64,000 nt of DNA from Euglena gracilis (Eukaryota; Euglenida; Euglenophyceae; Euglenales), in the NCBI GenBank assembly GCA_039621445.1, contig CP154957.1, positions 29,238,958-29,302,957 on the forward strand, written 5' to 3'. This document shows positions 28,747 to 39,130 of the stretch, piece after piece. Every line of letters starts with the position of its first letter. Positions within the stretch are counted from its first letter, which is position 1. The notes beneath the pieces were generated by a model, which did not search any database, had not been told where the DNA came from, and saw nothing but the letters and a program-made list of their open reading frames with translations. Made by a program: the position numbers and the translations under genes.

Positions 28747-29178
28747 TGTGTACCAGGCAGCCATTCTGCCATGGCACTGTGTACCAGGTACAATGGGCTA
28801 CGGCCTACAAGCTGGCTACGGCCGGGCTGTACACAGTGGCATGGTTAAACCATAAGACAAAGAGAGAATCTCAGAGCTAGCGAAAGCTTAGCGAAAGTAA
28901 CTGGTTCCTAATTCAAGGTTATTGGGTTTGGTGCTTTGCAATTCTCTTTTAGAATACTGAGGGCGAAGTCCCATTTGAATACAAGTTTTATTTCTTTCTT
29001 TTACAAAGCTCGAAAGAGCGAAAGTCACTTTCATATAAGGGACTGCGGTCCCACCAATTCTTCTGCTTGTGTGCTTTGCATTCAAAAGGGGAAAAGGGAA
29101 GCAAATTTTATTGTTACTCCCCCCACGGGCTTTTCGGGAGGAAAGCATAAGTAGAAAAGCCGGGGTGGGACGTACACT
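28747..29178 (+). repeat. Gypsy-1 3' LTR
   Basis: 432 bp, no difference from 11281-11712 found by eye. It is followed by the target duplication CTTCG (29179-29183) and the continuation of DIRS A. Confidence 0.95.
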
Positions 29179-29183
29179 CTTCG

Positions 29184-30235
29184 ACATCATGGTGGTGCCA
29201 ATTAATGTCAATCAGGCAGCCAGGCAGCAACGTTTTGCTGGTACCCCCCCCAATGGGGTCTGTTCACCAACTGCTGGGGGGAGGAGATGCCCCCCCCAAG
29301 GTGGAATTTGGCCTGCTTGATTGTGTCAGGCAAATATTACAATCCCAGGAAGTTTCGATGTCCAGTATCGACACTTAAATAAAAAATCTGGGAAATGTCA
29401 AAAGATATGACTCAGCCTTCAGGGCATTGGTGGGCCAGTTGTTGCACAAAGGGGTGCCCCTGCAGGATTGCACAATCCACAAGATGGCTGAAGCCATCCT
29501 TGATCTTGCTGTTCACAGCATCAATACTGCACGAAATGCATATGCAGCAGCCTTGTTACTCCCAGGGTTTGGGTCATTGAGATTTTCACCCCTTCTGGCT
29601 CCATTGAAAAGGAAATGGAATTCCAATGTCTGCAAGTATGCCCACTTTTGGGACCACACTGATTTCCTAGAAAACATCTTGAGGAATTCAACACCTCTCT
29701 CAGACCTTTCTGTGAAAGAGCTCAGAAACAGGCTCATCATCTGTTGGAGGCTTGTGGCCCTCCACAGGGGGGTTGATCTAGCCAGGACACAGCGAAAAAT
29801 CAGATTCGTGGGAGAAAAAATTTTCATTTTATTGCAAAGGAAAGGGTGGCAATTCCCAAGATGGGAGGAAGTTTTGAATTTGCCACACACCCCCCTCATC
29901 AGCCCCTGGCATTTATTGAGAGAGTATGTGGAAAGGACAGCCCACATGGTTGCACACAAAAATAATTTGTTATGGTCTTTGGATGGTAAAAGACCTTTGA
30001 CATCAGAAAGGGTGAATTCCCTTACAAAAGAAATTCTGCTAGAGGGGGGGGGTGGACACCACCCACTGGAAACCCCACAGCACCAGAGGGGCTGGGGTTT
30101 TATGGTGGAAAAATGCTGGTTTGCAAGTGGAAGAAGTCCAGCATTTGGGTCAGTGGAAAAATTTTGGGGCCTTCCAAGCTCATTATTTGCGACTTGGTGT
30201 CGTCTCAAAAATTCAAAATATTACGGCCCAAAGGG
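29184..30235 (+). pseudogene. DIRS A tyrosine recombinase
   Basis: Continuation of the DIRS reading after the insertion (SWWCQLM, NVKRYDSAFRALVGQLL). Tyrosine recombinases integrate circular DIRS cDNA without target duplication. Visible: core-binding segment with ARNAYAAALLLPGFGSLRF, the first catalytic Arg region (LIICWRLVALHRGVD), then in a shifted frame HSTRGAGVLWW (the HxxR box) and QAHYLRLG with the nucleophile Tyr. The frame is broken at the G8 run near 30050, and another stop lies before 29395. Inactive as it stands. Confidence 0.75.
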
Positions 30236-30504
30236 GGGTGCACAGTGCCTCACCATCTCGCAGTGCGGAGCCCGAATGGTCTCGGACTCCCACGACAGAG
30301 AAAGGGGGAGGAAGGGACCAAGAGGGCGAAGCACAAGAAGATGGTGAGCCCAACCACCCCACCCAAAAAATCAGCAGAAAAAGAAAAACACCCAGAAAGA
30401 GACAGCCATCCCCATCGAGGGGGGGGTCCCCCCACCAAGCGACCGTGGGAAAGGGGGGGGGGCGGGGCCACGACGGTTCAGCTTCGCCAAAGTGTCCTAG
30501 GAGG

Positions 30505-30615
30505 CCTCATCATCGCCAACTCCGGCAACAAAGGCGCAGTAAGAAGCACCCCACGCGCACGCACAAACACAACATAACAGCCGGCAAGAAAAGCAGGACC
30601 TCACCATCTTCTTGT
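30505..30615 (-). repeat. DIRS A right inverted terminal repeat
   Basis: CCAACTCCGGCAACAAAGGC, AGTAAGAAGCACC, CAGCCGGCAAG, GCAGGACCTCACCAT: the reverse complement of 8757-8850. A second piece complementary to the left end (CAGTGCGGAGCCCGAATGG) lies at 30258-30276, as expected for the internal complementary region of DIRS elements. Confidence 0.75.
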
Positions 30616-30817
30616 GCTTCGCCCTCTTGGTCCCTTCCTCCCCCTTCCTCTGTCGTGGGAGTCCGATTTTTCGCCGGAGTTGTCTGATCCCTAATTTGCT
30701 CTTCGACACCCAGAAGAAAGGAACTTCAAATATCAAATCAATTGGAAGAAGAAGAAGCCAATCAATTCAACTCTATTATCCGGAAAGTCGTGCTCGTGCA
30801 GAATCAAGGAACAAAAA

Positions 30818-31712
30818 TTGTTGAGTTTTTTTTTTGAAAGGATTTCAATGAAAGATGCAATTTCAAAGAAGCACGGCGCTGGAGACCTTCAACTGGGAGC
30901 AGCCGAAGCATCTGGACAACCTGACAACGCGGACCGACCGTTGCGAACCGTGGCTGCCCTTTTCCCAAAAGAAATTTCCCCAAAAGGAATTTTCAACACC
31001 CAGACCCCCCAAACTGATGGCCACGGACCCTGGCAGACAGTGGTCAGAAGACCCCGCAAGGGACAGAGGCAACCGCCAGCAGACCACTACGGCCATTGGA
31101 AACAGGGCCACGGGGGCCCACAGTCCAGACCACAATATGCATGCAACATTTCAAAACAACACGTTGGGTTCAAGTGGGGCTATGGCAGCCAAAACCGCAC
31201 AGGCCATGAAGGCAACAAAGGCCATGACGGCACAACCAGCCATGAAGGCATCTGCATTTGCAGAAATCGCTGGAACAAAGGACAGGGCTCCAATGTCCCA
31301 CAGGACATGGCAGGGGCAGACAAGGTCAAACACACCATCCCCACCATTTCTCAATCACACCACCCCACAGGGGTCAAGGGTGGGCCCCAAGAAACCCTCA
31401 GGATTTCAAGTGGGCATGGCGACCCAGAAACCAATCAGGCCATTGGGGCCTTTCAAGTTATCATCAAGGCCACTGGGGCCAGAAATATCAATATCAAGAA
31501 TATCAATTCCAACAAGATCACAAGGAGGGTCCATCACAGGCCCCCCAGAAGCTAAGGGGCAGCCCTGCAAGGGCTTTGTATTTAAATGGCCAGCCCCCTG
31601 CCTAGCCCCAGAGGAAGATGGCCCCCAAGGACCAGCCAGGAGGAACAGGGAGGGGGAGACTCCCCACCAGCACTTATTCCTGCTCAATCAACAAGGGGGG
31701 GACCCACTGTGA
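30818..31712 (+). pseudogene. DIRS B gag-like region
   Basis: Two overlapping frames. The one from 30818 carries GHGPWQTVVRRP (shared with DIRS A) and GYGSQNRTGHEGNKGHDG-type low complexity. The one from ATG 30855 begins like the gag fragment of element D (PFSQKKFPQK). A frameshift between them is likely. Role in RNA packaging is inferred from position. Confidence 0.45.
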
Positions 31713-32109
31713 CCCCCCCTATGGTATGGCTACCAACACTATCAACACCAAGAAGGCCAAGTAGGCAAATAAGGGACAGTAAGCCCTATGGTATGTGTTC
31801 CAACTACAAGATGCTCCAGAGAGAGTGTGAGCAGAGAGGGAGAGTGTGCATGCACATCCCCCCAGGAACATTTTCTTTTTCCAAGGGCTCAAGACCTAGG
31901 GCCTCTAGGGGCTGTGAAATGTCCAACACCCCCCACCCAGCCCCCAGAAAATCATCTGGTTGGGAAAATACATTCCATGGAGGAGAAATGGGGAGACACC
32001 CCCCTGTATCAGAGACTTCAAAAAAGTCTCAAATGGTGGTAAAAACATGCCCCCCCCAGCAACATGTCAATTGATAAAAAATGGAATTGAACCCCCCTGG
32101 GTAAATCCC

Positions 32110-32802
32110 CCAAAATTGTCCACCCACCCAAAACCCAGAGCCAACTTGGACCTGAACCAGGCAGAAAAAATTCTGCTGGATTACAAAAAAACTGGGTCAG
32201 TGAAACGATTTTGTGATTCAGAAACCCAGAAATTGATCCCATGGTTTTTAATTTCAAAACCAGAAGGGGGAACAACCAAATGGAGAATGATCAGTATCTG
32301 CAGAGAAATAAATAAGCAGTTTCAAGTAAAACCTGTCAAGCTGGATCATATCCAACACATTTTCCAGTTTTGGGAAAAGGCAACTGGGCAGCAAAATGGA
32401 CCTAAATGATGCCTATTTTCATATTCCATTAAGTCCAGGCCTAAGGCCATTTTTAAGGCATGAGGTAGGGGGGGGCAGACCTGGGTATTTCAAACAGGCT
32501 GCTTTGGGCTAAATGTACTTCCCCAAATGTTCATGTCAGTCATAAAAACTTTCGAAAAGCTGTGGAGAAAAAGGGGCATCCAGGTGTTCATTTACCTTGA
32601 CGACATTTTGCTGGTGGCTCCTACCCAAAACATTTTACAAAGTCATCTGAACACGGTCGTCAAAGATTTACTGAATTCAGGGTTCAAAATCAATGCGAAA
32701 AAGTCCACCCTCCAGCCCACCCAAGTGGTACCCCATCTGGGTTTTGAACTAAACTTTCAGGAAGGAAAGTTGCAGGTGCCCCCCAGAAATTCAAAACCAT
32801 AA
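32110..32802 (+). pseudogene. DIRS B reverse transcriptase
   Basis: The RT fingers start with LNQAEKILLDYKKTGSVKRF and WFLISKPEGGTTKWRMI. A frame break near 32400 is followed by DAYFHIPL-like remains, and then the palm with FIYLDDILLVAP (YLDD, near 32596) and VVPHLGFELNF. This is the DIRS RT order. Frameshifts near 32400 and 32520 inactivate it. Confidence 0.75.
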
Positions 32803-32935
32803 AAAAGGAGCTGGGGGAAATTGTAAAAAAAGATTACATGTCAAAAAGGCAGCTGCCTGCCATTTTGGGTCAAATAAAACGCAACCTAGTGGCCCTGCCC
32901 TTTTTAAGGGCTTTTACGGATGCCCTGTCATTTTT

Positions 32936-33560
32936 TTGGGTGGCAAACTCCACAGCACCCTGAGACTCAAAACACCCCATTTCCCAGGAAGTCAAAGCCC
33001 AATTAAGGGAAATGAAAATTCTTCTGGACACCTGGGGGGGCAGACCCTTCTCCCAAACTGCAACCAGAGAGTTGCACTCAGACAGCAGCACCCATTCCTG
33101 GGGGGGAGGGGCTTGTCATCCACAGGAGAAATTGTGCAGGAGTTTTGGAGAAAAGTCTCGATTTTATACGTAAATGTAAAGGAGCTCAGTACAGCAATAA
33201 GCACTGTGAAAAGTTTGAGAAAACCTGGGAAACAGTTTCTTTGTCCGTGGACAACCAGGTAATTTGCTATTACTTAACAAAAGGAGGGGGGAGAAAGGAC
33301 CCATTCAAAATGCATGGGAAAAAAAGTAAACCTTCAAATCAACTGAGTACCCTCAAAAGAATGCCTGGCAAACCATATAAGAAGATAGGATTTGGACAGG
33401 GGGGATTATTCTTTAGACCCCCAACTTTTTCAATGCCTAAGACAGCATTTTCAAAACTCCATACGGCTGGAAACATATTTATTTTCCTCCCCAGGCAACC
33501 CAAAAAGTGCCCAATTTTGTGGCCAGGTGGCCCCACTGGGAGGCCACAGCCGTGAATGCA
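32936..33560 (+). pseudogene. DIRS B RNase H and NPPW remnants
   Basis: Matches DIRS A RNase H in broken frames: ELHSDSSTHSWGG-like remains near 33070, VKELSTAISTVKSL near 33180, SVDNQVICYYLTKGGG near 33245. LYANPLGQIFNNLYP near 33590 corresponds to the NPPW segment of A with the motif lost. Confidence 0.6.
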
Positions 33561-34581
33561 TTACAATGTCCACTGGACAACATGGGGGATCTTTATGCAA
33601 ACCCCCTCGGTCAAATATTCAACAATTTATACCCAGGTTGAAAATTTTTCCCCAGACCAAAGTTTTGATGGTCACCTCGTACTGGGTTCAGACACGTGGT
33701 GGTCCCAATTAATAAAAATGAAAGTTCCAGGGACCCTCTGCCTGAAAATCACCCCCTACAGGGGCATGTTCACCAATTGCAAGGGGGAACAAATGCCACC
33801 CCCCAGGTGGCCCCTGTTTTGCATGATTTGCTCAGGCAAATTTTGGAGGGGAAACAAATTCAGCTTCAGACCATTGACGATTTCCTGGGGAGAAACACCA
33901 GCCTAAAACGTTATCAGATTGCTTTTGAGCTTCTGTGGGTCATTTTGGAACACATGGGGCCGCCCCCCTGTAGCCACAACAGACCAAGTGGCTGACACTT
34001 TAATTTTATTATTCCAAAGCCCAAGCCCGTAATGCATACGGTGCTATGCTTTTTATTCCTGGGTTTGGCGGGCTGAGATTCCACTGTTAACCCCCTACAA
34101 GAGGCTTTGGAAACAAAACCTGGAGAAGTATGGGGAATTTTGGGATATACTCCCAATCCTCCTGGGGCTGGCAAAGGCACCCATGCCCACTGATATTTGT
34201 ACATAGTGTGCACAACTGATTTTTTGCTCACGAATCCTCTGTTTATACCGATCCTCAGACTTGGCACAAGTCAAACAAGCCACCAGTGTGTTGGGTAGGG
34301 CACCCTTCATCCAGATTAAGCGTAAAGGACAAAAATTCCATAAGTGGGAAAGGGTTGTGTCCATAGCTCAGTGTCGCCAAATAAGCCCATTTCATTTAAT
34401 GATGTGCTATGTAGCTGCTACACGTTTATTCGCCAGACCAGGCCCCCCCCTTCTAATTTCATTGAAACCCTCATTCAGGACCATAAGTGCAGACACCATT
34501 GCTTCTATCACAAAAGACTTTTTGGACATGCAAGGGGTACCCCCCCAGGTGTGGGGGGCCCACTCCACCAGAAGAGCAGGG
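33561..34581 (+). pseudogene. DIRS B tyrosine recombinase, interrupted
   Basis: Contains SLKRYQIAFELLWVILEHMG (also in C), QARNAYGAMLFIPGFGG, a degenerate middle with several stops, and HSTRRAG (HxxR box) ending at 34581, where an LTR begins. The remaining part with the Tyr region resumes at 37272-37400 in degenerate form. Confidence 0.65.
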
Positions 34582-34938
34582 TGTGCGCAGCCTGAAGCAT
34601 GAATTAGGACTGAGCGCACGCGCTGCACATTGTAATTTGTGTTTTTTCTGTTCAGTCAAACCTCACGAGTTGATTGCTGGGACCATGGGTTGTGTCATTC
34701 TGGGATGTCTGCGGACCATGGGATTGATTGAGGACTGAGAGATTTGAGTTTTGTGCTGTGGTTGAAGTTTGGAAATTTGAAGTGGAATTTGCCTGCCAAT
34801 GGGTAGGAAGGCGAAGCCCAAGGCAAAGGCGAAACCCAAGGCAAAGCCGAAGCCAGCCAAACAGGGGGACCGGGGTCGGGCGGCAGAAAAGGCGTGGATT
34901 GCGAAGAGAGCCCCCACCCCGGCGGCGCCCCTGTTTCA
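34582..34938 (+). repeat. 5' LTR of the pol-less element
   Basis: 357 bp; it contains the ATG (34799) and first 46 codons of a Lys/Ala/Pro-rich frame that continues into the interior. Confidence 0.8.
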
Positions 34939-35242
34939 CAATCAACTCACCTGTGACGACCCGACGGATGACACAGTGGAGCATGGTGGATTGGTGCATG
35001 CACCAGTGGTACATCCTGGAGCTGGACATGGTCAACCTGTTCAAGATGTACATTCCGGTCATTTGGGCCATGCCACAGATGCACATGAGGTGCGTGCTGC
35101 AGATGTCGCAGATGCACATGGGGTGCATGCTGCAGATGCCGCAGATGCACATGGGGTGCATGCTGCAGATGCCTCAGGTGCACATGGGGTGCAGGCTGCA
35201 GATGGCCCACATGGACATGGAGTGCATCATGGGGCTGGCTGA
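34799..35242 (+). CDS. Lys/Ala-rich N-terminus plus His/Ala repeat ORF
   Basis: 147 codons from ATG 34799 inside the LTR. The first 30 residues (GRKAKPKAKAKPKAKPKPAK) resemble histone H1-type or viral basic tails. The rest holds four units of an 11-residue AADAADAHGVH-type repeat, encoded by about 33-bp DNA repeats (35080-35215). It could be a small basic Gag-like protein of the non-autonomous element, or a chance frame through repetitive DNA. The second LTR (ATG 37131) preserves only the basic start. Confidence 0.35.
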   Translation: MGRKAKPKAKAKPKAKPKPAKQGDRGRAAEKAWIAKRAPTPAAPLFHNQLTCDDPTDDTVEHGGLVHAPVVHPGAGHGQPVQDVHSGHLGHATDAHEVRAADVADAHGVHAADAADAHGVHAADASGAHGVQAADGPHGHGVHHGAG

Positions 35243-36229
35243 CTGGAGATGCAGATGACGGAGATGTGCATGCGGGCAGTGGATGATGACCTGGCCATGC
35301 GTGCTGAAGTTGGACATGATGGAGGCACGACCCGGCCCTGTACAACCACTCAGGGTTTGGCCACTCAGAAAGCCGGCTGTGCTTCGGCCGCCGAGAGAGG
35401 GTCCCCGGGCAGAGAAGCGGCCGCTGCGGGGACATGCAGCATTGGGCATGACGACATCGGGCATGACGACATTGAGCGTGGTGACATTGGTGATGTCTGT
35501 GGTGATGGCCGTTCTGTCCAAGTATTCCAGAGACCGGCCTATTGCGATGGGTTTTGTTGTGCAGATCGCCCCTGCCAGTGACCGAAACCAATGGAGATCC
35601 AGGGAAGCAGCCAAATCATCGCCGCTGGAGACCCGCATGCTGCCATCATGGCCAACATCGTGAAGGCGGCACAGCAGGTCACATGGCAAGCGACCGAATC
35701 CCTGTGTGCCCCGGCCCGGGAGTTTTCGGTGCTGGTCATGATGGGGCTTGCAACCCCAGGGGCCGCGGAAGCCCCGTCCAATTCTTCAGGGGAAGCTGAA
35801 GGAGAAGTCCCCATGGACATCGCTGCCAGCCTCGAAGCCTCCAGGCGGGCAAACCAGGAGTTCAGCTTCGAGGCAGAGTAGGCCCACTGGAGGGCCTTGG
35901 CAACGACGAGACCATTGACGGGTACAGAGAAGCGGAGACGCCGACGAGCCCGGCTCGAGTACCACCGGGCCACATCGCCCACCCTGCCCAGAGGGTCGCC
36001 GGTGTGGTTGGTGCATGTGTTTGGGTTTCAGCAAATTAAAGGGGTGCCTCAACCCGAGTCGAAGAGACGGGACTGGGCGGGGCGAAGGGTTCTGTCCAGG
36101 GGGTTCCACAATAATGGATGTAAGGGGATTATCATTGGGGAGTGGTTGGGAGTGTGCGTTTCGGCCCTTCCCAATGCAGTTTTGAGACATCGGGATTTGA
36201 GATTCCAGGAGTGGGGTACATTACCGTTT
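35243..36229 (+). other. Interior of pol-less LTR element
   Basis: No recognised domain. A 96-codon frame at 35591-35881 (IMANIVKAAQQVTWQATESL) has ordinary composition and may be coding; it was not matched to any family. Confidence 0.35.
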
Positions 36230-36860
36230 TATACATGAGATGGTCCATATGGTGTGTTTCGACCCCAGGTGGGGGGTACATTATCTTTTTCGAGATGACC
36301 ATCTGGTGAGTTTTGACCCCAGGTGGGGGGTACAGACATCGTTTCCGGCTGGAGATGACCCATCTGGTGTGTTTCGAACCCAGGTGGGGGGGGCGTGTTC
36401 TGTGTTTCATGAGTGTATTTCGACCCCAGTTTGTGAACCCTGGTGAGTTGCGACCCAGGGGACGCTCTCATTTGACTGTTAATGTTTGCCATGCTGGACC
36501 GTTCACGTTTTTACATTGGACATTTCTATTTTTTTGACATTAGACAAAGATCCTTGCCTTATTGCCTTTGTTTTTCAGCCTGGACCCAGTGAGTTTCGAC
36601 CCTGAGGGTGTGAGGCATGGAATTTCAGAGGGAATGCAAGATGCTTGTGGGTTCATGGCCCCAGGCCCCTCACCCGCTGAGTTTCGACCGCGGGGGGGGG
36701 CGGACGAACGGGACCCCCCCCGCCCCCGGGACGAGTTTCGACACCCCGGGGGGGAACGAACGGGACCCCCCCACGGGGCAAGTTTTGACCCCCCGGCGGG
36801 GGGGACGAACGTGCCCCCCCCCCCCGGGGCGAGTTTTGACCCCTCGGGTTGGTGGGTTCA
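36230..36860 (+). repeat. Degenerate GAGTTTYGACCCC minisatellite
   Basis: At least eight copies of a GTGAGTTTCGACCCCAGG-like unit. The first three (36256, 36308, 36375) are about 52-67 bp apart and carry GGTGGGGGGTACA; later ones (36425, 36588, 36680, 36735, 36780, 36830) have G-run variants. Confidence 0.7.
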
Positions 36861-36914
36861 GGCTGCACAAGGAGTCATTTATAAATTCGCCAGCAATTTT
36901 CGTGGTGAGGGGAG

Positions 36915-37271
36915 TGTGCGCAGCCTGAAGCATGAATTAGGACTGAGCGCGCGCGCTGCACATTGTAATTTGTGTTTTTTCTGTTCAGTCAAACCTCATG
37001 AGATGATTGCTAGGACCATGGGTTGTGGCCTTCTGGGATATCTGCGGACCATGGGATTGATTGAGGACTGGGAGATTTGAGTTTTGTGCTGTGGTTGAAG
37101 TTTGGAAATTTGAAGTGGAATTTGCCTGCTAATGGGTAGGAAGGCGAAGCTTAAGGCAAAGGCGAAACCCAAGGCAAAGCCAAAGCCAGCCAAACAGGGG
37201 GCCCGGGGTCGGGCGGCATAAAAGGCGTGGATTGCGAAGAGCGCCCCAACCCCTGCGCCGCCCCTGTTTCA
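36915..37271 (+). repeat. 3' LTR of the pol-less element
   Basis: 357 bp; the second copy of 34582-34938, preceded by GAGGGGAG and followed by DIRS B recombinase sequence. Confidence 0.8.
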
Positions 37272-37439
37272 ATGGGTTGGTTTATTAAAAAAATTGGGCC
37301 TTTCTGTCTAAGAAGATTGTGAAACTGGCCAGTGGAGGGGGGTGGAGGCTGTTGCAGCCCATTATCAACGACTTGGTGCCCAAGGTGCCTTAGAAAGTGC
37401 CCTGGCCCCCCGAATTTCAGTGCAAAATCTGTCCTCACA

Positions 37440-37830
37440 AGGGCAAAGTGCGGAGCCCGAGGTGTCTCGTGCTCCCTCGAGGAAAAACGACAAGGGAGGA
37501 AGGGACACCGATGGCTAAGCACAAAGACCTTGTGAGCCCGACCCCCCCCACCCGTAAAAGAGTATTTGTCTTCAAAAGCCCTTGGTCAGAGAGTGGGGAC
37601 CAGGGGGGGGGAGAGGGGGGGGACCCCCCCAGGGACAAGAAGCCACCCCGCCAAGTCGGAGAAGCATCGTCAGCCAAACTACGGCGAAGCGGCACTAAGC
37701 AGGACCTCCAAACCAAACACACCCAAACAATACAAACAACACCGCTGGCGAGCAAGGCATGGCCTCACAAGGTCTTTGTGCTTCGCCCTCGGTGTCCCTT
37801 CCTCCCTACAAAACCTTCGGCGGTGCGCCA
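37440..37830 (-). repeat. DIRS B right terminal repeats
   Basis: Contains GTGCGGAGCCCGAGG, then later CTAAGCAGGACCTCC, CACCGCTGGCGAGCAAGGCATGGCC: the reverse complement of the DIRS A left end (8655-8720). AGCACAAAGACCTTGTGAG is duplicated in inverted form at 37516 and 37766. Confidence 0.65.
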
Positions 37831-38539
37831 CCTCTTGAAGAGCACCACGACGGAAGCACTCCCCGCCATCCTGCAGGCGGGCCCGTCCTGGCGTGAAGGA
37901 GGATTGGGCAGTACAAATGTTAACGCGGTCAGCCCCCTTCCCCATCTTGGGGAGGGCACACGGCGGCGTAGGATTTTTCAAATCTTTTTTTCGCAGGAGT
38001 TTATCCGGAAATAATTGTGGGGTAAATTTTTGAATAAAACAGGGTGTGCTCAAGTCCCTGTTCAACCACACACCTCTTTCACGAATCTCGCTATCTCGTC
38101 TTTCTCCCGATCCTTTTGACCTTGCCACTCTCTTGCCAAACTCGCTTATTGGGTGGTGGACCTCCTCACCCATCTTCTGGCAATTTCCATGCCACCATCA
38201 AGCCATCTAAAAAAGGAAAAAATTTGACCCTTACCCCCCCCAAGGGTGTAAGGAGGTTCACGCCCCCCGCCTTCGGAGGCGCCTTCCGTGTGAGGTTCCT
38301 GGGTTCCGCTCTCACGCGGTGGTGTTTGGTTCCGGTCCCCCACACAGACCTCTTTCCACAGGGGAGGCCACGCCGAGGGAACTGAGGAGGTTGGCGTCGG
38401 ACACGCCCAGGGGCCTCAATGGAACCGTGCTTTGGATGCGGGTTCTCCAGACCCCCCCCCCCACACCCCCCTAATCAAAAAGGTTCTCCCAGAAACTTCC
38501 GCACTCAACCGACCATAGGGAGGCGTGGTCCGGAAACCT
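37831..38539. other. No feature recognised
   Basis: Mixed sequence with C-runs. One short inverted repeat, ACAGGG/CCCTGT, lies at about 38039-38062. No coding segment supported. Confidence 0.4.
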
Positions 38540-39130
38540 GCCCACGTTTTCCACTCTTGCCGGTTCGGTGACCGTGCACAGTATGGGCTCCCCGGCAGGC
38601 CGAGTGGCGGAAAACAGTCACCCGGCGCTCCGGTAAAGATATGAAAACTCGCCTCAAAAATTTCTTTTTTTTGTGACTTTCGGTCCCTGAATTCAGCAAA
38701 AACCTGGGTTCTGGCAGCCAAATATAGTTCAAAAGTTGGGGGGGGGACGGTATTTTTGGCCAACTCCTTGGGGGGTGCCTCCGAAGCAGTAGGGAGGGGG
38801 GGGAGAGGAAAAGCCTGGTTTAAAAAGGCGGTAACCCGGGGGGGTAGCGGAATAACACCACCTTTTCTCTGGTTTGATACTGGAAGACCTCCTTCTTTCC
38901 TCTTCTTTCGGGACCCAAAGACTTTTCTTGATTGCGTTGTATCTCTGTTGAATTTAAATGAGTTCTTGATCTCAGTTTTTTTTGGATTTTTCTTGACTCA
39001 GCATGCACAATTATTTGAATGAAGCACCAGAAAAAAGAGAACCTGGGAGAAATGTACACAGACAAAAAGTAGCGGAAGGGTGGAGAGTTCGCTAATTCAG
39101 ATGCGCAGGCGGCCGCCTCCTGCCGCCGAG
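38540..39130 (+). repeat. Dispersed repeat R, copy 1
   Basis: Same order as copy 2 at 41610: GCCGGTTCGGTGACCGTG, GGCAGGCCGAGTG, CACCCGGCGCTCCGGTAAA, AACCTGGGTTCTGGCAGCC, a G-run, TTTTTGGCCAACTCCTTGGGG, then a diverged middle and GCTAATTCAGATGCGCAGGCG. Non-coding. Confidence 0.7.

Larger units (their letters stand above)
11281..29178 (+). mobile_element. Gypsy-1: 17.9 kb chromodomain LTR retrotransposon
   Basis: A complete Ty3/gypsy-type element. Order: 5' LTR, tRNA primer site, leader, Gag, protease, Pol (RT, RNase H, integrase, chromodomain), a 6 kb post-pol coding block, polypurine tract, 3' LTR. The 5-bp target duplication CTTCG lies at 11276-11280 and 29179-29183, and the interrupted DIRS reading frame resumes exactly after it. 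The LTRs appear identical base for base, so insertion is recent. Pol is intact. It is far longer than the usual 5-8 kb because of the long Gag and the extra 3' coding region. Confidence 0.92.
8397..30720 (+). mobile_element. DIRS-like retrotransposon A, split by gypsy-1
   Basis: Plus-strand YR retroelement remains. The order is inverted terminal repeat, gag-like region, start of RT, RNase H, an NPPW domain, then (after gypsy-1) the tyrosine recombinase and the inverted right terminal repeat. Left repeat 8737-8860 and right repeat 30505-30615 are inverted copies, as in DIRS-1-type elements. The RT palm with YLDD is missing between about 10349 and 10456, so the element is dead. Outer ends are approximate; a partial extra copy of the left repeat lies at 8397-8525. 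Confidence 0.75.
34582..37271 (+). mobile_element. LTR element without pol, inserted in DIRS B
   Basis: Two 357-bp direct repeats that start TGTGCGCAGCC and end CTGTTTCA (TG...CA) flank a 1976-bp interior with no RT or integrase. GAGGGGAG immediately precedes the second LTR (polypurine tract). The flanks are CAGGG and ATGGG, a degenerate 5-bp target duplication at best. LTRs differ at a modest number of positions, so it is older than gypsy-1. Non-autonomous (LARD/TRIM-like). Confidence 0.8.
30690..37830 (+). mobile_element. DIRS-like retrotransposon B, decayed
   Basis: It abuts the right end of A and has the same domain order: gag-like, RT, RNase H, NPPW-like remnant, tyrosine recombinase, inverted right terminal repeat (37440-37830). 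Every domain contains stops or frameshifts. The recombinase is interrupted at 34581 by a 2.7 kb LTR element and resumes at 37272. Borders are approximate. Confidence 0.7.
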
